Below, piece after piece: positions 21,824-29,039 of a stretch of DNA of 29,039 bases. Source of the stretch: Welwitschia mirabilis (Eukaryota > Gnetophyta > Gnetopsida > Welwitschiales); the NCBI GenBank assembly GCA_051453625.1, contig JBOZIK010000001.1, positions 241,451,801-241,480,839 on the forward strand. The letters are read 5' to 3'. A model generated the notes under the pieces. It had not been told where the DNA came from and made no database searches. It saw only the letters and a program-made list of their open reading frames with translations. How positions within the stretch are numbered: the stretch's first letter is position 1; each line of letters starts with the position of its first letter. A program made the translations under genes and the position numbers.

Positions 21824-22103
21824 TTGAAAAAAAGTTCTGTAAAAGCATATGCCATACCCCTTAATCAAAATTGAATTGTGTTCTCAAAGTTAAAGAAATG
21901 GAAAAGCTTATGCNNNNNNNNNNNNNNNNNNNNNNNNNNNNNNNNNNNNNNNNNNNNNNNNNNNNNNNNNNNNNNNNNNNNNNNNNNNNNNNNNNNNNNN
22001 NNNNNNNNNNNNNTTAAAAAAAGTTCTGTAAAAGAATATGCCATACCCCTTAACCAAAATTGAATTGTGTTCTTAAAGTTAAATAAATGTAAAAGCTTAT
22101 GCA
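21824..22103. repeat. About 90-bp direct duplication flanking gap 21914-22013
   Basis: Bases 21824-21913 and about 22014-22103 share AAAGTTCTGTAAAAG...GCCATACCCCTTAA...TTGAATTGTGTTCT...AAGCTTATGC with a handful of mismatches, and both abut the gap. It is a scaffold overlap artefact. The 61- and 84-codon frames across it are not genes. Confidence 0.87.
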
Positions 22104-23400
22104 AGGATTTTGAAAACAAGTTGATTACATGACTAGCAAATTATCTGGATGAATGTATTTAGGAAAAATCACACTATAATCTATGAGAAAATAAAACATA
22201 AAACCTAATGGAAATCCATCATCTAGAAAATAAAAAGATAAAATATCTAAGTTAATGGCCACATTTACTGAAAACTTTGTCAATTTTATTCTAAATTTAA
22301 AATATATAATAATGATAAACAAATAATATATCCTTTAAGTAAACCTATAATCCAATTAAGATAATCCAATTAAGATCANNNNNNNNNNNNNNNNNNNNNN
22401 NNNNNNNNNNNNNNNNNNNNNNNNNNNNNNNNNNNNNNNNNNNNNNNNNNNNNNGCAACCATGCTTTATTTCTTATTTTAAGCATTTTGATTTAATTGGA
22501 CATCTAATGTTATGACATTTTCTTCCAATAGCGTTAAGCATATTAATGTATGAAGGAGTTAGTACTACATTACCAGTGAGTGTTTATAGCCCCAATGCAG
22601 TTGAACATGTCATAAGATAAATTGTTAGAGATGCATTACTAATGAACATCCATAGCCCTGATTCAATTAAATAAACCCAAATTTTAACTAATCCTTAAAT
22701 AATATGCTTTTTGGAGATGAGATATTTCATTTTCTTTAAATCATCCCTTTCATATTCAATAAATTTTTAATGCACATAACAAGTCATTGGCTCATTAGAT
22801 TAATCAAGATATTCATTGTCTCCATAAAATACTTTAAAAATAATTAATTTAGTATAAAAGTAGATTTCACCTTAATTCAACCATATTTTCCAATTGGAAG
22901 TCCTTATGTGAAACTAAATCTTGATAAGTTATCTTGAAAATAAGCAAAACAATTTCTTGAAAACTATAAGTAGACTTAAATTTTACCTAATCCATAATGA
23001 TAATGTAATCACTTATTAATGGTTTATTTCATTTAAGGGTCATCAATCAAGATCATCTAATCTCAAGAATTCCTAGATACGTGAAAGGAAAGGGTGGTTG
23101 GTGGATTTTATTATGTGGAATAACAAAAATGGAAGGGATGGATAATGAGATTTGAGGTGATAATGGTTTATTTGATGGTAAGGCTAAAATTTAGGATTTA
23201 CTATTTAAAAATGTTTAAGACAGTGGTTATACAGGTGGAAGGGCTTGGTTGGTTTAAGATGTGAAAGGGCATAAAGCACAAATTTTTTTAGTATTTTTAA
23301 TTTTCTCAAGCTAGAATTTATTATAAAAGGAAAATCTACACTAAAATAAAAATCTAATTTAAGATCACACAAAAAAAAAACTAAAATTTTCCAGGGGATT
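22104..23400. other. Unassigned AT-rich region inside probable LTR element
   Basis: No gene is supported. It includes the 76-N gap 22379-22454 and the imperfect repeat pair at 22558-22675. A less AT-rich, purine-rich plus strand at 23080-23270 gives pyrimidine-rich minus-strand sequence, but no domain can be read. Confidence 0.35.
22558..22675. repeat. Imperfect tandem direct repeat, about 51 bp at 66-bp spacing
   Basis: TTAGTACTACATTACCAGTG (from 22559) and TTAGAGATGCATTACTAATG (from 22625) start two copies. Both continue through ATAGCCCC/ATAGCCCT and end in CAGTTGAA/CAATTAAA. Many, but not all, of the differences are transitions. There is no gap nearby, so this is a real local duplication. 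Confidence 0.65.
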
Positions 23401-23739
23401 TTCTAAGGTATTGCATACATGGAGGCTCAAAATAATGAATGCCAAGGTTAGATGATGAATTAAAATTTTGCAAAGCATTCAAAGATGAAAGAGAATCCTT
23501 ATAAATATTTATGCATGATTCAATAAAAATTGAGAGAGCATTAACATTAGCAATAAAATTTACGCATTGTAAATCAGAAATTATCTATGCCTTAGCCTTT
23601 TTATTTCTATTTAATAACTTGTGTAAGACATCATTGTAAGGTAAAGATAAAGATGATTTAGAAACCATTAGGGAAGCCAAGTAATCATAAAGAAGAGTAT
23701 TAGAAGATGATTTTAAAGGTGTAGAGGATTTTTTTCTCC

Positions 23740-24700
23740 CATCAAGATTTAAGTCTTACTTAGAAGGTAAAATTAAAACTATCATAATTGATTCAAGAAG
23801 ATTAAGGCTTTCCATAGGATACATCATGTAAAGGCTCTTGATTAATGTTATCTTCCTTATTAAGTTTATTAAGGGACTCTTTCTCATGTGGTTATGTAAA
23901 TGAAAATGATTATGGTGTAAAGAAGGGTCCATTTTCTATTTCATTAACGTCACTTTTATCTTCTAATGTTTATCTTTCTAGTTTATCATTTGCCTTAAAT
24001 TGCATACTTGCTATAGATTGATCATTGTCCAATGTATCTAATCCTACTTCAAAGTATCATCTAGATGCACCTAATTGATCACTCTTTAATTCATGTTAAA
24101 ACTCAAAGTATTCTTGAATATCATCATTGGTTTCATAATTGATTAGGGATATAGTTTGGATTTTATTGATTCTAATCTCATTAATCTCTTTAAATTTTTC
24201 TTAGCTTGTAGGCTCATAGAATGTAGGAAAGCTTTCTTGATATTAGTGTTATTGGTTAAAAGCCCTAAGAATTTGATCATTGATTTGGATTATTTATTAA
24301 AGGATTTGATCAATGTTTTAGTTGGTTTTATTAGTGGTTTGTTCCGAAGATTGAGAATTGAATTGAAGTGTATTGGAAGAAGATTCAACAACATCTTCTA
24401 AGAATTTCTAAGAAGTATCTTCAAAGGAAGATGAAAAGGATTGTTAGATGTATAAAGATATTGAGTATAGATTAAATTATGAATAATATGAAAAAAAGAT
24501 GAAGGGTAAGAATTAAAGAATGAAAAATATGAATAAAATGGTAAAGGATAAGGATCATGAGGGGTGAAGGAAGGCATGGGATCAAATTCTCTTGGTTCAT
24601 AATATAGATTGTCAAATTCAAAGTTGCAAGAAGATTGATCTAAGTGTGGATGGATTTGAAGATACTCCTCAAAGGTCTGTCTATTATTAAAAGCTTTTAG
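23740..24700 (-). pseudogene. Gag-region-like broken reading frame of LTR element
   Basis: Minus-strand translation gives a long protein-like stretch. From about 24694 it reads AFNNRQTFEEYLQIHPHLDQ, then a segment rich in Pro, Tyr, Phe and Ser (REFDPMPSFTPHDPYPLP). After a +1-type frame change near 24440 it continues with an acidic, Gln/Asn/Ser-rich part such as FLEDVVESSSNTLQFNSQSS, YETNDDIQEYFEF and LDTLDNDQSIASMQFKAND. About 16 in-frame stops interrupt roughly 230 codons of the second part. No protease, RT or integrase motif follows on the left. Its place about 0.9 kb downstream of the tRNA-Asp PBS fits gag or a gag-adjacent spacer. The family is not recognised from sequence alone. Confidence 0.55.
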
Positions 24701-25632
24701 GGATTATGATTGGTATGAGTTACATTAAATATAGTCATCTAGAGTTTGTTTTGATCTAATGAAGTGTCTTATGATTTGTTTAGATTGTTTGTGATTCTAA
24801 AAACTATAGGAACAAATAAGTTTCTAGTCAGAAGATGTTTGAAATAGATTTGGTACCTAACTCATTTCTAAGTTCTGAAAAATGAATTACAATTTTAGCT
24901 AAAACATATATGTTTTCTAGATTTTTCATAGTTTTAGAGGAAGCCTATAAGCTAAAAAGATTCAAAGAGGTTATAGGAGATGTCTATAAAAGGTTTAATG
25001 TATTTAGCATAGGAAGGTTAATAACATTAGTCAGGGTAGGGAGTGGTACTAGTTGATTTGAGAAGGAATATTTGAAAAAAGATAGAGTTTATGTTCAAAG
25101 TAGTGCAAAAGGCTTTAGGTTGTAGGGTCAAAAATGTTTTTGATAGAAATCCAAAACAACTATAACTTAATTAAAATGCAACATGGAAAAACAAACCTAA
25201 CATTTTTAATTTTTAAATAAAATTAAAAACTAATAAAAAGATAAAAACATTTACAAAAAATTTATAGAAAACTTAAAGAAACACATAAAACAAATCATTA
25301 GTGTTTAGTTCAATTTTAATTCATGATCATAAATTGGTTGCAGCTCCAAAAAAGTCATTATAATTGCAACACAAAATATTAAATATAAAAAATGAGTTTT
25401 AAATATTCGATTAGATAACTAAATTCAACAACTTGGACCAGTTCAAGTTTTACTAGAAATGAACTAGTATCTACCGCTAGAAGAAAAAGAAAATAATGCT
25501 CAAAAGGAAAACAAAAAGAACTAGTTTGGATATCACTCAAAATGGACAAGTACCCACCACTAGAAAAATATAAACTAAGTGAAAAAATGCAAGAAGAAAA
25601 TCATGTACTTGTGAAAATCTGTCATGCTAATG
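24701..25632 (-). other. Presumed 5' leader of minus-strand LTR element
   Basis: This lies between the PBS and the gag-like frame. There is no readable coding on either strand. A-rich plus-strand tracts (25200-25270) give T-rich minus sequence. An ACTAGTATCTACCGCTAG/AAGTACCCACCACTAG pair near 25456 and 25550 hints at an old internal duplication. Confidence 0.4.
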
Positions 25633-25650
25633 TCCCTAGTAATGGCACTA
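25633..25650 (-). promoter_or_regulatory. Primer-binding site, tRNA-Asp type
   Basis: The minus strand reads TAGTGCCATTACTAGGGA. The PBS complementary to plant tRNA-Asp is TGGCGCCGTTGCCGGGGA (known from Athila and other plant Ty3/gypsy elements). Twelve of 18 positions match, and all six differences are C-to-T or G-to-A. It lies 12 bases from the LTR end at 25663, in the correct orientation for a minus-strand element. Confidence 0.75.
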
Positions 25651-25662
25651 AACTCTTCTTTA

Positions 25663-26770
25663 TGAATCATATTTAAACTGAGTTTTCACTTAGTATCATT
25701 CTTCCACAAGGATATATGTGGCAAATTAATAAAATGATACAATATTATTATGACTTGTAATAAAACTCAATACAAAAGAAAAATCAGAATTTGAGAATNN
25801 NNNNNNNNNNNNNNNNNNNNNNNNNNNNNNNNNNNNNNNNNNNNNNNNNNNNNNNNNNNNNNNNNNNNNNNNNNNNNNNNNNNNNNNNNNNNNNNNNNNN
25901 NNNNNNNNNNNNNNNNNNNNNNNNNNNNNNNNNNNNNNNNNNNNNNNNNNNNNNNCATCACATAAGTGTTAATGAGTTATTCAGTCCTCCTGTACTTTAT
26001 AGCCATTTATAAGCACAGAAAGTACAAATTAAAGTACACAAGATCTATTAAACAATAGGAACTACAAACTCACAAAAGTAACCTTAGATAACTATCACAG
26101 TTTAAAACACCTTAATAATTAAGTAAGCTTTACCTAAAAATTACTAATACCAAATGAATTATTTAAGAACAATGAAAGAAAGAAACATAGTTAAGGACAA
26201 GTTTTACCTAAATATTGCTAATGTCAAATGAAATNNNNNNNNNNNNNNNNNNNNNNNNNNNNNNNNNNNNNNNNNNNNNNNNNNNNNNNNNNNNNNNNNN
26301 NNNNNNNNNNNNNNNNNNNNNNNNNNNNNNNNNNGCATTAAATAATATAGATAAATGAAACTACTAAGTGATGGAAATGCAATATGAAATGGAATGTAAG
26401 TACTAAACTAATAATGTCAACCTTAATAAAGGTTTCTCTTATGATCTAGATCAACTATGAAACAGTTATGGAATCATAACCAATATAAACTATAATGGAT
26501 ATACATATAATAAAAGTAAATAAATATTTTATTAATCTAAAATTAATGTCTACTTATAAAGAAATAACACCTCAATGGAGGATACACAATCTAATACCAA
26601 GGAAGACTTTTCTCTATAGCATAGGATAAACCTCTTTTTCTTCAATCTCCTGTCATATGACTTTCTAATAGAAAAGATGAATTTTGAAGTGAGGGTAAGT
26701 GAGTATTTATAGTGTTACATTAAAGGTTCTAGAAATAAAACCTAAGAAGTTTGAGATAAAATCTTAGCAT
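25663..26770 (-). mobile_element. 5' LTR of minus-strand Ty3/gypsy-type element
   Basis: On the minus strand the LTR ends ATATGATTCA, then a 12-base spacer and the PBS. The part at 25671-26234 is related to the LTR at 19260-21392. Beyond gap 26235-26334 it continues to a TATAAATAC box (26703-26711) followed by a pyrimidine-rich leader, as expected for R. The upper boundary near 26770 is inferred from the roughly 1.1-kb length that the other copy would have after merging its duplications. N gaps cover 25799-25955 and 26235-26334. The tRNA-Asp PBS suggests an Athila/Tat-like lineage, but no pol is present to confirm it. Confidence 0.6.
26703..26711 (-). promoter_or_regulatory. TATA box of minus-strand LTR
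   Basis: The minus strand reads TATAAATAC within CACTATAAATACTCAC, followed by a C/T-rich stretch. This is typical of a plant RNA polymerase II LTR promoter. The plus strand (TATTTATAG) could also pass as a weak TATA element, so orientation rests on the PBS. Confidence 0.45.
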
Positions 26771-26799
26771 CCCACATAGGGCGCATGATCCATTACAAA

Positions 26800-27188
26800 G
26801 ATAATTCTTTTTATTTATGTAAAATAGTTATCATCCTGACTGTCATTTGAACGATCTTGAATATGATACCCTATAATAAGGAACTAATTTCTTTAGATTT
26901 TAGTCCTATTTCTATCCTTAAAAAATTAGTCCACATTATGACTATCATTCTAATCATCATGGGAATGACATAGGAGATGACAACCTTTATGAGCTCTCTA
27001 ACTAAAATTAATTATCCTCCTAATGCTAAGACTAGTATACACCATCATCTCATGCTTAGGAATACATGAGAAACTTAGTGGTATGCTTGTCTATTTAAGT
27101 AAGCTCTTTGTTAAATAAGAAAAAGGAGAAATAAAAATTTACATTTTGAAAATCTTATGCTCTCCATTTTTGGACATTCTTGTTTTCA
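26800..27188 (+). mobile_element. 5' LTR of plus-strand LTR retrotransposon (5' limit approximate)
   Basis: The 3' end is clear: ...GACATTCTTGTTTTCA at 27188, then AATAAT and the PBS. Upstream, CTTGTCTATTTAAGTAAGCT (about 27088-27107) provides a TATA-like box. GTTAAATAAGAAAAAGGAGAAATAAAA (about 27110-27136) resembles the R/U5 polyadenylation region of plant copia-type LTRs. The 5' terminus is not resolved; it should lie between about 26770 and 26970. The element is oriented away from the minus-strand LTR at 25663-26770. Confidence 0.65.
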
Positions 27189-27194
27189 AATAAT

Positions 27195-27206
27195 TGGTAT
27201 CAGAGC
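27195..27206 (+). promoter_or_regulatory. Primer-binding site, initiator Met tRNA
   Basis: TGGTATCAGAGC is an exact match to the first 12 bases of the plant tRNA-iMet PBS, six bases after the LTR end. It carries no decay, unlike the PBSs at 2467 and 25633. This suggests a younger insertion or chance survival. Confidence 0.9.
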
Positions 27207-28640
27207 TTTTAGACTAGGGTTCCAAGAGTTTCTTAGCAACTCCTTGAGCATTTGTACTTCTTGTTGCCTCTTACATATCTCTTGCATGCCTTTGCATACT
27301 TTCTTTGTGCTCAAATTTACTGATTTATTTTAAGTTTTAAGCTATTTTTTACAAGTTTTTTATTATTTGCAATTTTACAAGATTTTGATTTTAAAATTAC
27401 ATAATCTAGACCTCCTTTTAGCTCATTTCTTAAGCTTCTATTAATTCTTTATAGGCATCTTGAGCCTCTTTTTAGGCTTGGTTGTGAGCCTATTTTGACT
27501 CTTTTTAAAGCTTTCCTTTCTCTAGTTTTGAAAACGCTTAGCTATCTCTACAAGTTATTGTGAGTAATTTTTTTTTTATCATCACCTACTGATCTAGTGA
27601 GCTTGATCACCACCTGTGTACTAGGCTTATCCTCGTTTATGCATCTACTAGCTACCACCCACCGTTGCTATTTGTTGCTTTTCTACATAACTTCTATGTG
27701 CTTGTGTGTTGCTGGTTTTCTGCATTTTACACTTCGCATTCCAACTCTTGTGTTCATGCCTCACTATTACTTGTCATTCTACACTGTTAGTCAGATGTTG
27801 CATCTTTGTTGTTGCTCAGGCTACTTTACGTTTGCCAACTCACAATTTGACCTGTGTCCATCTCCATAAGTTAGGACACTACTGCATCAAGTTCTTAATA
27901 TGCTATCTTGTTGGTTACCAAGCCTGCTTAGGCACTGCCACTGTGCCTGCCTTTCACTTACTACACTACTTATTAATTCCCACTTAGTAGTTGTGTGCCT
28001 CTATTATTCCTTCTTCTATTTAGACCATACGGAGAGATGTGTCTCTTCTACCCTAAGGTCCAAATTCCTATGTAGGCCTTGGTAATTAAGGTAATATAGA
28101 TGAAGGCCAAAGACGCAGTGATAGGATCTACTTGGATTTCATTACCAAGTTAACAAGCAGTTATAAGTGTAATTAATATTAAAGTTTACTAAGTCTGAGG
28201 TATAAGTAGATCACCAAAATAGCATGGTACTCTCTCTTAAAAAGGGTATATAGCTAAGGTAACTGAAATTGATTAATAACTTAAAAGCCTGACCGAGGTA
28301 ATTCATACTTTTATCCTTTTACTTCTTAGGAGACAAGGATATCACCCTTAGAGAGGACATGATCAATATCTAGATTTGGAAGTAGATTTTAAAATTGACA
28401 AATCTATATATTCATCACTTAATATTCAAAATATGACTCCTCATGTTAACATTTATCCTTGCTCACATTAAAAACTCTTTAACAAATTACCTTGTTTGTT
28501 CTTATGTGCATAGGTTTTATGGGGTTCAAGGAGGATTTGCCTTACTTGTTACACATTTTGGTTTGAATAGATCAGTTGAATTTTTTGGGATTAATTCCTT
28601 TTCATAGTGATTATACCTTTCTGTCATAACCTCTTTTTAT
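27207..28640 (+). other. Long leader of plus-strand LTR retrotransposon, with GC-richer part
   Basis: No gene is supported. The stretch from about 27560 to 28080 is clearly less AT-rich and more pyrimidine-rich than anything else in the window, and holds several CG dinucleotides. Open frames there (27597-27869, 27706-27987 and 27900-28085) overlap one another, are rich in Cys, Leu and Phe as expected from translated CT-rich DNA, and show no domain. I read it as leader sequence between PBS and gag, though an insertion of other DNA is possible. Confidence 0.5.
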
Positions 28641-28739
28641 TTTGGCATTGTGGCTATATATTTATCCTCCATTTTTTTCCTTTTCTCTTTGGATTTTAAT
28701 GAGTTTTATTTATGTGTTGAATAGATTGAGTCTCTTAAT

Positions 28740-29039
28740 AGTGGATGTGAGTAAGATTCCTCCGGAAATTAACTTTACCTCACAACTTATCAACCCTTCT
28801 CTTTTTATTATTCATCGTGGCTTCGACATCAAAAGGCAACTTCTAGATCCTATTAGAGATTTATACACTACTACTGACTACTGGAATCATGTTCAATCTA
28901 ACGGTGATCTTGCATAATGATCACACTTGGAAGGATTGGATTGAAGATTTTACATTAACAATGCGGAGTTATGGTTTTGATACATATTTTTTTAAAGAGG
29001 AGCATGTTAATTTTCAGGATTGAAATAAAGAAAAGGCAT
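28740..29039 (+). pseudogene. Broken gag-like reading frame, runs off window
   Basis: A frame open to 28914 reads DVSKIPPEINFTSQLINPSL, then LFIIHRGFDIKRQLLDPIRD and TDYWNHVQSNGDLA, and stops (TAA TGA). A +1 shift continues at about 28915 with NDHTWKDWIEDFTLTMRSYG and FDTYFFKEEHVNFQD before another stop near 29021. The soluble, charged, Trp/Tyr-containing composition looks like real former coding sequence. Its place 1.5 kb downstream of the PBS suggests gag. No zinc knuckle is inside the window and I do not recognise the family. The ATG at 28642 gives a hydrophobic lead-in that is probably not the true start. Confidence 0.45.

Noticed and set aside
22125-22322. Minus-strand frame of 65 codons
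   Set aside because: AT-driven Phe/Ile/Tyr composition with no domain, and not in line with any neighbouring element frame.
24156-24401. Plus-strand frame of 81 codons
   Set aside because: It is antisense to the protein-like minus-strand frame at 23740-24700 and has no domain. It is best explained as a shadow.
27597-27869. Plus-strand frame of 90 codons, with overlapping frames to 28085
   Set aside because: The frames overlap one another in different registers, are Cys/Leu/Phe-rich as expected from CT-rich DNA, and carry no domain. They lie in the leader of an LTR element.
1-29039. CRISPR array, bacterial operon or other prokaryotic system
   Set aside because: There are no regularly spaced identical repeats, no ribosome-binding-site-led ORFs and no dense coding. 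Retroelement content and PBS types are those of a plant nucleus.

Overview
The window looks like intergenic, transposon-filled nuclear DNA of a seed plant. It is very AT-rich, CG dinucleotides are scarce by eye, and no intact protein-coding gene, rRNA or standard tRNA gene is visible. Three plant-type signatures support this: an L1 LINE whose ORF1 carries a DUF4283-like block and a zinc-knuckle remnant, LTR primer-binding sites (PBS) matching plant initiator-Met tRNA and tRNA-Asp, and LTR termini of the TGTAA...TTACA kind. Where a site can be compared with its expected form, the changes are C-to-T or G-to-A, as old methylated DNA decays. A gymnosperm with an unusually AT-rich genome, such as Welwitschia, would fit; this is inference only.

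Layout, left to right. (1) 1-2025: a decayed plus-strand coding fragment of unrecognised family, present twice around a 100-N gap. (2) 2467-2895: a minus-strand LTR with a tRNA-iMet PBS. (3) About 4500-8440: a badly decayed plus-strand LINE, recognisable from its reverse transcriptase (RT) at 5820-6760. (4) 8441 to about 14950: a minus-strand L1-type LINE with poly-A tail, 3' region, RT, endonuclease and ORF1 in the correct order. The two LINEs converge 3' end to 3' end. (5) 14951-19244: AT-rich DNA with one tRNA-derived SINE-like remnant. (6) 19245 to about 21392: a minus-strand LTR beside a decayed tRNA-Asp-type PBS. (7) About 21400-26770: minus-strand LTR-element material, with unassigned DNA, a gag-region-like broken frame (23740-24700), a clear tRNA-Asp PBS and an LTR. 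(8) About 26800-29039: the left end of a plus-strand LTR retrotransposon, with LTR, tRNA-iMet PBS, long leader and a broken gag-like frame running off the window.

Assembly quality matters here. There are 13 N runs: 248-656, 1180-1279, 2026-2125, 2556-2574, 9946-9957, 10255-10264, 16677-16776, 20112-20211, 21018-21117, 21914-22013, 22379-22454, 25799-25955 and 26235-26334. Seven are exactly 100 N, and five of those seven are flanked by near-identical direct copies of the same sequence. These look like unmerged contig ends or haplotypes rather than biological tandem repeats.

No genes here work together in a pathway. I found no evidence of a novel functional system. The value of the window lies in its record of retroelement insertion, decay and assembly artefact.
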